64,000 nt of DNA from Bacteroidota bacterium (lineage in GTDB: Bacteria; Bacteroidota; Bacteroidia; NS11-12g; UBA955), in the NCBI GenBank assembly GCA_016868785.1, contig VGFS01000009.1, positions 1 through 64,000 on the forward strand, read 5' to 3'. Position numbers and translations under genes: made by a program. Shown here piece by piece: positions 16,644-25,267 of the stretch. The notes beneath the pieces were generated by a model. The model made no database searches and was not told the DNA's origin. It saw nothing but the letters and a program-made list of their open reading frames with translations. Positions within the stretch are counted from its first letter, which is position 1. The number at the start of each line of letters is the position of its first letter.

Positions 16644-17459
16644 TTAAACGGCTACATTGTGTTCACGCAAGGCATCATTGAGCGATGTCTTCAGGTCCGT
16701 ACTCGGCTTGCGTTTACCAATGATTAACGCAGCGGGAACATAAAAATCCCCACCGGCAAAGGTCTTTTTTATATTACCAGGAATCACCACACTTCGCTCA
16801 GGAATATAGCCTCTTGGCAATTCTTCACCTGTCTCCACATCAATCACTTTTGTACTCATTGTGAGTGTTAATCCCGCACCCAAAACGGCCTCTTTACCTA
16901 CCCTCACACCTTCGACCACGATGCATCGACTTCCCACAAAACAATCGTCTTCAATAATTACAGGCGCTGCTTGAACAGGCTCCAAAACACCCCCAATGCC
17001 AACACCGCCGCTCAAATGCACATTTTTACCAATTTGAGCACATGAGCCCACCGTAGCCCAAGTGTCTACCATCGTTCCGGCATCCACGAAAGCACCGATG
17101 TTTACATACGAAGGCATTAAAATCACACCCGGTGAAATGTATGCACCATGTCGGGCCACTGCGTGAGGAACAACCCGGATGCCCAATTCGGCATAATTTT
17201 TCTTCAACGGCATTTTGTCGTGAAATTCCATGGGACCCACATGAAAGGTTTCCATGTTGCGCGTGGGGAAATACAAAATCACGGCTTTTTTGATCCAATC
17301 ATTCACCTGCCAGTTGCCATCAGACAGAGGCTCAGCCACACGCATTCTTCCTTTGTCGAGTTCTGCTATGACAAACTCAATGGCTTTCAATGTGTTGGCA
17401 TCTTTTAACAAAGATCTATCGCTCCAAGCGGCCTCGATTATGGATTGTATGTCAGTCAT
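16644..17459 (-). CDS. dapD: tetrahydrodipicolinate N-succinyltransferase
   Basis: 271 aa from ATG 17459, the usual DapD length (about 270). The left-handed beta-helix hexapeptide repeats run from about residue 100 to 230 (SPGVILMPSYVNIGAFVDAGTMVD, then GGVGIGGVLEPVQA with the family-specific EPVQA loop). It uses succinyl-CoA to acylate tetrahydrodipicolinate in the succinylase branch of lysine and diaminopimelate synthesis. It is divergent from a DPP IV gene with 49 bases between starts, including a 10-base palindrome. A longer frame upstream to 17558 runs into the divergent gene and is not supported. Confidence 0.95.
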   Translation of the reverse strand: MTDIQSIIEAAWSDRSLLKDANTLKAIEFVIAELDKGRMRVAEPLSDGNWQVNDWIKKAVILYFPTRNMETFHVGPMEFHDKMPLKKNYAELGIRVVPHAVARHGAYISPGVILMPSYVNIGAFVDAGTMVDTWATVGSCAQIGKNVHLSGGVGIGGVLEPVQAAPVIIEDDCFVGSRCIVVEGVRVGKEAVLGAGLTLTMSTKVIDVETGEELPRGYIPERSVVIPGNIKKTFAGGDFYVPAALIIGKRKPSTDLKTSLNDALREHNVAV

Positions 17460-17473
17460 CTGATAAATTTTCA

Positions 17474-17483
17474 GCAAATTTGC
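17474..17483. promoter_or_regulatory. palindrome GCAAATTTGC between divergent dapD and DPP IV genes
   Basis: A perfect 10-base palindrome. Each strand contains CAAATTTG, one mismatch from the -7 consensus TAnnTTTG, pointing at dapD (ATG 17459, 14 bases away) and at the peptidase (ATG 17509, 25 bases away). It could be a shared bidirectional promoter core or an operator. Confidence 0.4.
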
Positions 17484-17508
17484 GATAGAAACTTCTGAAA
17501 CCCTATTT

Positions 17509-19839
17509 ATGAACCGCATTTCTATCCGCATTTTTTCCATCGTCATTTGTTTGGGCACGCTTGGACTTCATAGCCAATCCAATACCCAATCAGCGAAGTT
17601 ATCCGTTACCAACACCAATTCCGCCAACAAACTCACGATAGAAAATTGTTTCAACCCCAAGTTTTACCCCAAAAATGCGCGTTTATACGGGTGGATCACC
17701 CAGCATCAATTGGCAGAAGTTGTGGATGGTGTTTTGTATACGGTGGATGTCCGCTCGTTATCAAAAACTCCATTGATTAAGGTTGATTCTTTCATCAACA
17801 TGGCAAAAACTGCTGTGAAAGCCACTGCGGGAGAAGAGATTCAACTGTTTGGCATGCCTATCATCAACTGGACCGGAGATTACCAAGGTTGGTTTGAAGC
17901 AGGCCGATTTTTACTGTCTGTGGATTTCAAAAAGCCCTTGAACGACAATCTCATGGCAGGGCCCATTCAGATTCGTTATACTTTCCATGCAGCCAAAGAC
18001 GAGGTTCAGGCCACGGAGTTTTCTAGCAACGGCGCCATGGTGGGCGTGGTCAAAAACAATGACTTATACATTACTAGGAACGACCCCAAAGTATTGAGTT
18101 CTGATATACGAGTTACCGATGATGGCGGCAATGGCATCGTTTACGGTCAGAGCGTTCACAGAAATGAATTTGGCATTTCAAAAGGCTTGTTCTGGAGTCC
18201 TTCCAATGACAAATTGGCTTTTTATCGCATGGATGAGCAACGTGTTACCGACTACCCCATGTTTGGAATTCAACCGCGTCCGGCCAAGGCCAACAGCATC
18301 AAATACCCCATGGCGGGCGACAGCAGTCACACCGTTACGGTAGGCGTTTATCACTTAGAATCGAAGCGATTGGTTTATTTGAATACCCAAGGCAGTTACG
18401 ATCACTATTTAACAAACATTACGTGGACACCCGACGGCAAATACATTTATGTGAGTTGGGTCAACCGGGACCAAAATAAGATGGAACTGCGCAAATATGA
18501 TGGCGTTTCTGGTGCGTTGATGAGCGTTGATTATCAATTGAGTCACCCCAAATATGTGGAACCTGAGAGCGGCCCCATCTTTCTGCCCAATTCAAACACC
18601 GATTTTGTGTTACAAACTGAGGCTGATGGCTGGAATCACTTGTATTTGTTCCGTTTCATCAAAGGCAAACCCGTCATTCGTCAAATCACCAAAGGCCGTT
18701 GGGAAGTAACCGAGGTATTGGGCTTTACCAAAGATGGTAAGTATTTGTTGTTTGAAAACACGATGGCCTCGCCTTTAGAGCGACATGTGCACGCCTTGGA
18801 CTGGGCCAACAGCAAAGTGAATGCGCAAGGAATGGCAACACCCATTGCCAAAGGCAGTAAGGAAACCACTTTCGAGTTGACACCTTTTGCGGGTACCAAT
18901 AAATGTAGTTTCAATCAGCAAAACGGATATTTATTGAATATCTACAGCAGTTATAACACGCCACGACAGATTTTAGCCATTGACGCCGTAAAACACATCG
19001 CGGATTACCACGGCAAAACCTTCCAAGCGCCAAGCGTGATATTCGAATCCCCCAACCCTATCTCCAGTTTGGGATTGGGCAAAATTGAGGTTAATAAACG
19101 GATGGTTAACGGCACCGAACAATATTGCCGTATTTTCTATCCCAGCAATTTCGATCCCAACAAGAAGTACCCTGTGGTGGTTTATGTATACGGAGGTCCG
19201 CATGCTCAAATGATTACCAATACTTGGCTGGGTGGCGGCAACTTGTGGATGCATTACATGGCAGAAAACGGTTACATCGTTTACACCCAAGACAACCGTG
19301 GCTCAGCCCATCGTGGATTGGCTTTTGAAAACGCGGTTCACAGACAATTAGGCACAGCTGAAATGGCCGATCAATTAGATGGTTTGGCGTGGTTGAAGTC
19401 TCAATCTTGGTGCGATTCAACCCGCGTTGGTATTCACGGTTGGAGTTTTGGTGGATTCATGACAACAAGCTTGATGACGCGCACTACGGGCAAATACAAA
19501 GTGGGTGTTGCAGGCGGACCTGTGATCGACTGGAGTTTTTACGAAATTATGTACACCGAGCGATACATGGATCGTCCAGAAGAAAACCCCGAAGGATTTA
19601 AAAACAACAATCTTTTGGGTTATGCCGATAAACTTGAAGGTCGTTTGTTAATGATTCACGGAGCGGATGATGATGTGGTGGTATGGCAGCACAGTTTGAT
19701 GTTCGTAGACAAAGCCGTTAAAGCCCGAAATGCACAATTAGACTATTATGTATACCCCGGCCATAAGCACAATGTGGTGGGGCCAGATCGCGTGCATCTA
19801 TACAAGAAGATTAGTCAGTATTTCTTCGATTTCTTGTAG
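17509..19839 (+). CDS. dipeptidyl peptidase IV (S9B family)
   Basis: 776 aa with an N-terminal signal peptide (about residues 1-23). Residues about 60-520 form the DPP IV beta-propeller, and about 540-776 the alpha/beta hydrolase domain. The catalytic serine is S646 in GWSFGG, the aspartate lies in HGADDD (720-722), and the histidine in PGHKHN (752 or 754). It removes X-Pro or X-Ala dipeptides from peptide N-termini, probably in the periplasm, supporting protein catabolism. The tandem HMG-CoA lyase gene follows after 11 bases. Confidence 0.93.
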   Translation: MNRISIRIFSIVICLGTLGLHSQSNTQSAKLSVTNTNSANKLTIENCFNPKFYPKNARLYGWITQHQLAEVVDGVLYTVDVRSLSKTPLIKVDSFINMAKTAVKATAGEEIQLFGMPIINWTGDYQGWFEAGRFLLSVDFKKPLNDNLMAGPIQIRYTFHAAKDEVQATEFSSNGAMVGVVKNNDLYITRNDPKVLSSDIRVTDDGGNGIVYGQSVHRNEFGISKGLFWSPSNDKLAFYRMDEQRVTDYPMFGIQPRPAKANSIKYPMAGDSSHTVTVGVYHLESKRLVYLNTQGSYDHYLTNITWTPDGKYIYVSWVNRDQNKMELRKYDGVSGALMSVDYQLSHPKYVEPESGPIFLPNSNTDFVLQTEADGWNHLYLFRFIKGKPVIRQITKGRWEVTEVLGFTKDGKYLLFENTMASPLERHVHALDWANSKVNAQGMATPIAKGSKETTFELTPFAGTNKCSFNQQNGYLLNIYSSYNTPRQILAIDAVKHIADYHGKTFQAPSVIFESPNPISSLGLGKIEVNKRMVNGTEQYCRIFYPSNFDPNKKYPVVVYVYGGPHAQMITNTWLGGGNLWMHYMAENGYIVYTQDNRGSAHRGLAFENAVHRQLGTAEMADQLDGLAWLKSQSWCDSTRVGIHGWSFGGFMTTSLMTRTTGKYKVGVAGGPVIDWSFYEIMYTERYMDRPEENPEGFKNNNLLGYADKLEGRLLMIHGADDDVVVWQHSLMFVDKAVKARNAQLDYYVYPGHKHNVVGPDRVHLYKKISQYFFDFL

Positions 19840-19850
19840 TAAATTGCGGC

Positions 19851-20720
19851 ATGACGATGACTCACGGACTCACTTTGGTTGAATGTCCGAGAGATGCTAT
19901 GCAAGGCATCAAAACCTTTATTCCCACTGCGGTCAAAGTTTCCTATTTGAAAACGCTGTTGATTCAAGGGTTTGATGTGCTTGATTGTGGAAGTTTCGTC
20001 AATCCCGAATCCATCCCCCAGATGGCGGATACTGCCGAGGTAATTCAAGCTATCAGTGAAGTTGAAACCGATACAAAATTGTTGGTCATTGTGGCTAACG
20101 AGCGTGGAGCTCTCAGAGCCGTAGCTTTTCCGAAAATTAAATATTTGGGGTTTCCCTTGAGTGTCAGCGAAACATTTCAAAAAAGAAACACCAACGCATC
20201 TCGGGAGGAAGCCTTTCGTCGCCTAGCCCGCATTCAAGACATAGCGTTGGCTTCAGGCAAAGAGGTAGTTGCCTATTTGAGTATGGCTTTCGGCAATCCC
20301 TATGGCGATGTTTGGAGCGCCGAGGAAGTTGCTGACTGGGCATCTAAAATTGCCTCATTGGGTATTAGAACCCTCTCATTGGCCGATACAACAGGATCCG
20401 CGAACAAAGAAGTTTTGGGAGAATTGTTCGAAGCCATTCAACAGCGCTTGCCCCATGTTCACGTTGGTGTGCACTTACATGCCAATCCTGCAGAAAGTTT
20501 GGAGAAAGTCAAAGCCGCGTATGAGCACGGTTGCCGCAGATTTGACGGCGCTTTGGGTGGCTTTGGAGGCTGTCCGATGGCCAAAGACGAGCTGGTGGGA
20601 AACATCCCCAGTGAAATTGCTTTTCCTTGGTTGGCAAAACAGGCCAACAGAGAACTCGACAATGAAATTGACTGGATAGGACTGACCGAAGAAGCCCTAA
20701 AAACCTATCAGTCTTATTAA
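19851..20720 (+). CDS. hydroxymethylglutaryl-CoA lyase
   Basis: 289 aa, HMGL-like TIM barrel. Metal-binding and catalytic elements visible are LVECPRDAMQG near the N-terminus (D and R of the active site), VGVHLHAN (metal-ligand histidines) and the signature GALGGFGGCPMAKDELVGN with the reactive cysteine and the Asn ligand. It cleaves HMG-CoA to acetyl-CoA and acetoacetate, the last step of leucine degradation. With the upstream DPP IV it fits peptide and amino acid catabolism. It abuts the convergent HTH gene with no spacer (stop 20720, opposite stop 20721). Confidence 0.9.
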   Translation: MTMTHGLTLVECPRDAMQGIKTFIPTAVKVSYLKTLLIQGFDVLDCGSFVNPESIPQMADTAEVIQAISEVETDTKLLVIVANERGALRAVAFPKIKYLGFPLSVSETFQKRNTNASREEAFRRLARIQDIALASGKEVVAYLSMAFGNPYGDVWSAEEVADWASKIASLGIRTLSLADTTGSANKEVLGELFEAIQQRLPHVHVGVHLHANPAESLEKVKAAYEHGCRRFDGALGGFGGCPMAKDELVGNIPSEIAFPWLAKQANRELDNEIDWIGLTEEALKTYQSY

Positions 20721-21044
20721 CTAGTCGATTGTAGCATACTTTTCAGCACGCAACAATTCGATGATGGTGTCTAATTTACCCATCAAGTCTGCGTAAGAGC
20801 CAGAATTTGCCGATGGGATTGCACCCAGTACTTGGGAGGTATCCATGTTGTCATCGAACAAATCAACCATGGTAATTTCCAATGTCTCGCAAATTCTCTC
20901 CAGCGTATCAACACGCATGGTTTGCTTCTTCAACATATAATGAAAACCTTGCTCACTGAGGTCGCATCTAGGTGCCAATTCTTTTATTGGAATACGTTTG
21001 GCTACAGCCAGGTTTTTAATTTTGTTGTAATCAAGTTTCGACAC
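20721..21044 (-). CDS. Cro/C1-type HTH transcriptional regulator
   Basis: 107 aa with a GTG start at 21044 (VSKLDYNKIK). An HTH_XRE domain covers about residues 7-62 (helices around IPIKELAPRCDLSEQGFHYMLKK), with a conserved LERICETLEITMVDLF tail. A C-terminal 40 residues ends in a short helix (LDTIIELLR) that may dimerise. There is no ligand domain. The 9-base inverted repeat 21 bases upstream (21065-21110) could be an autoregulatory site. Target genes unknown. Confidence 0.85.
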   Translation of the reverse strand: MSKLDYNKIKNLAVAKRIPIKELAPRCDLSEQGFHYMLKKQTMRVDTLERICETLEITMVDLFDDNMDTSQVLGAIPSANSGSYADLMGKLDTIIELLRAEKYATID

Positions 21045-21294
21045 AGTAGTAGTTTTCTTTAATTATCAGTTTAAGGGTTAGTCCTGTGAGGGTTTGCATC
21101 ATAAACTGATTCTATTGCCTTTTATTTTGTCCATTATTTCGCGAACAAGTATCTTTATGACACTAAGGATACAATAGCAAACCAAACAACTATCTATCAA
21201 TAAGTTAGAATTGTCAAATTTGTGTAAAAACGCGAAATGAATTGTAGAAAAAAGTTCTACAAAGAGGCAATTTGAAGGTTTGGCAGCCCTTTTC
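21045..21294. other. 250-base intergenic region with three perfect inverted repeats
   Basis: No gene with support lies between the HTH regulator start and the LytTR regulator stop. Three perfect inverted repeats are visible: 21065-21073 with 21102-21110 (9 bases), 21136-21143 with 21231-21238 (8 bases, ATTTCGCG/CGCGAAAT), and 21242-21249 with 21255-21262 (8 bases, 5-base loop). It may hold operators of the HTH gene, the 3' end of the regulator operon, or a small structured RNA. Confidence 0.5.
21242..21262 (-). terminator. AT-rich hairpin after the LytTR operon
   Basis: Perfect 8-base stem TTGTAGAA / TTCTACAA with a 5-base loop, 33 bases after the stop of the LytTR regulator. The tail is only weakly T-rich, so terminator function is uncertain; an operator is the alternative. 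Confidence 0.35.
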
Positions 21295-22023
21295 TTAGCG
21301 AAGTCGCGTCTTCTGAACGATGGACTGCACCAAATCTTTGTAATTCTTACCAACAGGCAATTGCTTCCCCCCGATCACCACTGCATTGTTTTGGATGGCT
21401 TCAATTTTGTTCTTGGCTACGATAAAGCTGCGATGAATCCGGACAAACAAATCACTGGGCAAGGACATTTCCATGTTACGCATGGTTTGAAGGGTAACAA
21501 TTCGTTTCTCGTTGGCTGTCCATATTTTTACGTAATCGGCAAAAGCTTCAACGTATTGAATGTCGCTGTAATTCACTTTTTGATGTTGCCCATCCACTTT
21601 CACAAAAACAAAATCCGGCTTGAGTAACACCCCATCATCGCCACCCTTTTTCATTTGCATGTATTCTTCAAGGCGTTTCACGGCTTTTTCTAAACGATCG
21701 GGGGAAATAGGCTTTAGCAAATAATCCAACGCCTCAAATTCGAAAGCATCTGCGGCATAATTGGGGTGGGCGGTGGTGAAGATTACCGCATGAGGAGAAG
21801 GATATTGATTTTTCACCAAATCCAATCCCGATATACCTGGCATATTGATATCGGTAAAAACAGCATCTACAGTCTGATCTTTCAGCCATTCTAGTGCGTC
21901 TAAACCATTGCCGTAGGTATTTACCACTTCAATGTTTTTGTGCGCCGATAAATGGGCTTTTAATACCTCAAGGGCCAACGGTTCGTCGTCGATGAGAATA
22001 CAACGTATGTTCTTACTATGCAT
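21295..22023 (-). CDS. LytTR-family response regulator
   Basis: 242 aa. The receiver domain (about 5-120) has the acidic pair IDDEP (11-15), phosphoacceptor D58 in VFTDINMPG, and K near ALDYLLKPI. The LytTR DNA-binding domain follows (about 140-240), with FVKVDGQHQKVNYSDIQYVEA and FVRIHRSFIVAKNKI. It is the partner of the LytS-like kinase, whose gene overlaps it by 8 bases. Such pairs control transcription by binding tandem direct repeats; no obvious target was identified here. Confidence 0.93.
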   Translation of the reverse strand: MHSKNIRCILIDDEPLALEVLKAHLSAHKNIEVVNTYGNGLDALEWLKDQTVDAVFTDINMPGISGLDLVKNQYPSPHAVIFTTAHPNYAADAFEFEALDYLLKPISPDRLEKAVKRLEEYMQMKKGGDDGVLLKPDFVFVKVDGQHQKVNYSDIQYVEAFADYVKIWTANEKRIVTLQTMRNMEMSLPSDLFVRIHRSFIVAKNKIEAIQNNAVVIGGKQLPVGKNYKDLVQSIVQKTRLR

Positions 22024-23074
22024 GTGACAATGTGAGTACGAGTGAAACGGAATATTTGTCGGTATCTTGTGTAATGTTTAATTGATATTTTCCCAAATAA
22101 ATGAGGTCTAATCGCTTGCGAAGGTTAGATAAACCAATGCCTCCCGCTGTTTTTGGTTCTATTATTTTTGATATGGAGTTTTCGACGAAAAGCGCATATC
22201 CATCTTTGGTTGAAGTGCCTTTTATTTTAACCCAACCTTCAGAAACTTCTGATTGTGCGCCGTGTTTGAACGCATTTTCTACCAAGGTTAGATATAACAG
22301 GGGCTCAATTTTGAAATCATCGTGGGGTTCTTCCAGGTCCAATTGCACCACCACCCTGTCTCCCAACCTCAATTTTTCTAATTGAATAAAGTCATGTAGA
22401 TGCTGAATTTCCTTTTGAATATCCACCTTGCCGGCACTGGATTCGTAAAGGACATATCGCAGAATGTCGCTCAAACGAAGCACAATTTGGGGTGCCAAGT
22501 CCGACTTCATGAGCGTTAATGCATACAAATTATTCAACGAATTAAACAGAAAGTGCGGATTGATTTGAGATTTCAAATACATCAATTCCGTTTGAAGCTG
22601 AACTTGTTTCAATTCTCTTTTCGATTGTTGATCCTCATACCATTCCTTTAAAAATTTCAAGGTCATGGAGAGAATCAGGCTAAAAAATAATCCAACCGCA
22701 ATAAGAAAGAGAAAAAACGACGACCACACTTCATCTTGAATTACCTCTTGCGCAACCAATCTATGGGTTAAAATGGCCAAAGGAAACGTTGCACCCGCAA
22801 TCAACAACAGAACCGACAGAATGTAGGTGAAATAATTCCTCACCAACAGCAACTTGGGTAAAAGCACATACAAGTTCACGTATACAACCAAAGCATGGGT
22901 TGTTAAAATGGGCAACTGTCGCTGGAATGAATCGAACCAAGAATTACCGATACGAATTACCGAGGCCGTGAGTGAAGCATATAATAACCAGAACAACACA
23001 TGATACAATTTGTGTTTACTGATAGACTTCTCACAGTCCGAAAAAAAAGTATGGAGAGAATTTTGAAAACCCAA
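22016..23074 (-). CDS. LytS-like sensor histidine kinase (His_kinase family)
   Basis: 352 aa with four predicted membrane helices in residues about 25-140 and a coiled coil near 145-170. The His_kinase motif QINPHFLFNSLNNL contains phosphoacceptor H174, and a HATPase domain follows (TLVENAFKHGAQ, GGIGLSNLRKRL). There is no separate periplasmic sensor domain; the membrane part probably senses. The start is TTG 23074, preceded 6 bases upstream by a perfect AAGGAGG, which decides the start; no ATG occurs before residue 137. It lies 18 bases after the small exported protein gene and overlaps the regulator gene by 8 bases. Confidence 0.92.
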   Translation of the reverse strand: MGFQNSLHTFFSDCEKSISKHKLYHVLFWLLYASLTASVIRIGNSWFDSFQRQLPILTTHALVVYVNLYVLLPKLLLVRNYFTYILSVLLLIAGATFPLAILTHRLVAQEVIQDEVWSSFFLFLIAVGLFFSLILSMTLKFLKEWYEDQQSKRELKQVQLQTELMYLKSQINPHFLFNSLNNLYALTLMKSDLAPQIVLRLSDILRYVLYESSAGKVDIQKEIQHLHDFIQLEKLRLGDRVVVQLDLEEPHDDFKIEPLLYLTLVENAFKHGAQSEVSEGWVKIKGTSTKDGYALFVENSISKIIEPKTAGGIGLSNLRKRLDLIYLGKYQLNITQDTDKYSVSLVLTLSHA

Positions 23075-23080
23075 TATAGG

Positions 23081-23087
23081 CCTCCTT
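23081..23087 (-). promoter_or_regulatory. strong Shine-Dalgarno AAGGAGG before TTG start
   Basis: On the minus strand AAGGAGG is followed by 6 bases and then the TTG start of the LytS kinase. It lies between the stop of the small exported gene (23093) and the kinase start. Strong Shine-Dalgarno sequences are rare in Bacteroidota, so this may allow separate or regulated translation of the kinase. Confidence 0.65.
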
Positions 23088-23092
23088 CAGCG

Positions 23093-23311
23093 CTAGCGGT
23101 TCTTCTTCAACAAATCGATGCCCAATTCCAACCATTTGGATGGGGCAATCATTTTGGGATTGAAAGAAACGGTTTCTAACAGTATCTGAGTACTGAAATG
23201 AGTTGAACCTTTTGTTTCTGAGAAATAGGCTTGGGCAGATAGAAAACCAACCACATTCATCAGCAGTAAAAAGGCAATCAGTGTGAAGTTCTTTTTCAAT
23301 CTTTTACGCAT
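23093..23311 (-). CDS. small exported protein upstream of LytS/LytT
   Basis: 72 aa from ATG 23311. Residues 1-27 are a clear signal peptide (basic MRKRLKKN, hydrophobic core, then SAQA). The mature part of about 45 residues has no cysteine and ends basic (LLKKNR). I do not recognise a family. It is the first gene of an operon with the LytS-like kinase (18 bases downstream) and LytTR regulator, and has an exact -7 box 13 bases before its ATG. A role as ligand, accessory factor or target of the kinase is possible but only inferred from position. Confidence 0.65.
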   Translation of the reverse strand: MRKRLKKNFTLIAFLLLMNVVGFLSAQAYFSETKGSTHFSTQILLETVSFNPKMIAPSKWLELGIDLLKKNR

Positions 23312-23324
23312 GTTTAACTTTTGT

Positions 23325-23332
23325 CAAATTTA
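23325..23332 (-). promoter_or_regulatory. -7 promoter box TAAATTTG for the LytS/LytT operon
   Basis: Exact TAnnTTTG on the minus strand, 13 bases before the ATG of the small exported protein gene at 23311. Confidence 0.5.
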
Positions 23333-23375
23333 ATGCCACAAATAGATAGACGTAAAACCCATCCAAAATGTTACA

Positions 23376-25253
23376 TCATTTCGAAAAATATTTGCGAATA
23401 ATTTGCGATTGAAGTCCCAATACAATGGAATCAGAGGCTGTCGATCGATTAAATCGATCCAATAACAGGCTGTGCCTGAAGCCCGTAGCGCTGAGAATCG
23501 CTTTTCCATCAATAAAAGAAAGCGCCATTCCCGGGTGGTTGGCAAAATACATGTTTCTTGAAAATGGCACGGTACCCTCGTTTTCTAGTAACTGCTCTGC
23601 CAATGTGGCATAGATATCGGTCTGACTCACAACCAAATAAGGCGCAACACCACGATACATGTCGCGGATAGGTCCACCAGTAACAATGATCGGAATTCTA
23701 AAAAACTCTTGTTCGTAATCTTCCGTTACTGGTAAGCCCACAGTTTTACCGTGGTCTGAAACAAAAATGAGCACCGTTGAATGATACAAGTTTGCGGCTT
23801 TCAGTCCCATCAGCAATTCTCCAATGGCTCTGTCTGTATACTCTATGGATTTGCGTAGTTGTTGGGCTTGGGTGAGTCCTTTTTCTGTTACTACCTCGTA
23901 GGGCTCATGACTACTCAGGGTAAGCCACGCTGAAAAGAATGGTTTTTTCGCCGATTTGAGATGCGATATTACCCTGGGTACCATTTGTTTGTCGGGCAGT
24001 CCCCAGCTCGACAATTCCTGAGTTTCCGGGGTAACAATGTTTTGAAATCCAATAAATTTTAGGAACGAGCCCATGTTGGCGAACGAAGGATCTCCGCCAT
24101 ACAGGAAGCTGGTACTGTAGCCTGCGTGCTGAAATTTCGCGGGCAATTTCTGGTTCGATACCAAGTTCCATTTGCTCGGTTGGAACAACAATCCTTGCCA
24201 TGGCTGCGAGGGCCATGCAGTAAAAATTGAGGCCAGTCCTTTGTCGGTCCGATCCCCAGTTGCATAGGCTCTTTTAAACCACATCCCTTCTTGGGCCAAT
24301 TTCACGAGGTTTGGCATGGCCGATTTACTGCTTTCCCATTGATTTTCACTTTTGGTATGAAATCCATCGAGGTATTTGGATGGTGTTGCGGTTGCTTGTC
24401 GGCTTTCGAGCCAATGTTGATTGATGCCTTCGAGCACTACAAATAGGACATTGGAACCTCTACGGATGATTTGTGGCATTCTCCGAAGTCCGCCCGGAAA
24501 CGTATCCGGACCGGTATAGGTTTTCAGGGCAAACGCCTCTATGCCAGCATTCATAAGGGCTTTATCTGCCCTTACTTTGAGGGAGGGTTGTTTTGAAAGG
24601 GCGATGATATTCCAATTGGGATTGGTGGCGATGGCATTTAAAAGGGGATCGGTTCCGAAGTGTGCATCGGCCGTGTTCAGGGGGATTTTTTGCCATCCAC
24701 CGCGGGCAGCCAGGGCCAAAGGCAGCAAGAGCATAATTGGCCAGGGTGAAAATTTCCATTGCACATCGGGGGGATTGAACAGAATGGATAAGCCTTTGGC
24801 TGCAAAAAAGGCCAAGACACCTAAGGCCAACAGGAGCAACACGGCCGACCAAATTTGGCCATTGGATAGCGATTGCAAGGTAACCTCTGGGAATTGAAGC
24901 ATATTGAGGGCCATGAGATTGAACCGTGAATTCCAAGTTTGCAGCAGGTGAATATCTATGGCAACGAGAATACCCTGGGTGAGGATAAATATGGATTGGG
25001 CAATTTTAAGCAGGATGAGTCTGTATGGCAGGAGCGAAAGGACCAACATGACCAATGAGAAATAGGCCGAGACTGAAAAATCTTGCGGCTGTCCGGCCGA
25101 TTGAATGGTATCTGTGGGTAATGAATAATCTACTTGATGTTGGATAATAGTCAGGGTAATGGATCGCCCGAGCCGTTGCGTTAGCAAGGCGAGGGCGAAG
25201 GACCAAATGGCCAACAAAAAAAACCCGTTTTTCAACGGGTTTTTAAAATTCAT
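23376..25253 (-). CDS. LTA synthase-like sulfatase-family membrane protein
   Basis: 625 aa from ATG 25253; a TTG start at 25271 that overlaps the previous stop would add six residues. Five membrane helices span about residues 10-205. An extracytoplasmic alkaline-phosphatase-like domain follows (about 260-600): SNVLFVVLEG (metal-binding Glu), the nucleophile region AYATGDRTDKGLASIF with a candidate catalytic Thr, and IFVSDHGKT. The family transfers phosphoglycerol or phosphoethanolamine to surface glycans or lipids; the Bacteroidota substrates are unknown. A complete terminator hairpin with eight T lies inside the first 13 codons, which suggests attenuation or a later start. Confidence 0.85.
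   Translation of the reverse strand: MNFKNPLKNGFFLLAIWSFALALLTQRLGRSITLTIIQHQVDYSLPTDTIQSAGQPQDFSVSAYFSLVMLVLSLLPYRLILLKIAQSIFILTQGILVAIDIHLLQTWNSRFNLMALNMLQFPEVTLQSLSNGQIWSAVLLLLALGVLAFFAAKGLSILFNPPDVQWKFSPWPIMLLLPLALAARGGWQKIPLNTADAHFGTDPLLNAIATNPNWNIIALSKQPSLKVRADKALMNAGIEAFALKTYTGPDTFPGGLRRMPQIIRRGSNVLFVVLEGINQHWLESRQATATPSKYLDGFHTKSENQWESSKSAMPNLVKLAQEGMWFKRAYATGDRTDKGLASIFTAWPSQPWQGLLFQPSKWNLVSNQKLPAKFQHAGYSTSFLYGGDPSFANMGSFLKFIGFQNIVTPETQELSSWGLPDKQMVPRVISHLKSAKKPFFSAWLTLSSHEPYEVVTEKGLTQAQQLRKSIEYTDRAIGELLMGLKAANLYHSTVLIFVSDHGKTVGLPVTEDYEQEFFRIPIIVTGGPIRDMYRGVAPYLVVSQTDIYATLAEQLLENEGTVPFSRNMYFANHPGMALSFIDGKAILSATGFRHSLLLDRFNRSTASDSIVLGLQSQIIRKYFSK
25216..25244 (-). terminator. rho-independent terminator inside the sulfatase 5' coding region
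   Basis: Minus-strand 11-base perfect stem AAAAACCCGTT / AACGGGTTTTT closed by a GAAA tetraloop and running into eight T. It begins 24 bases after the stop of the NHL/PKD gene and would end its transcript, yet it occupies codons 4-13 of the sulfatase gene. Confidence 0.75.
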
Positions 25254-25267
25254 TTTGGACAACCAAC

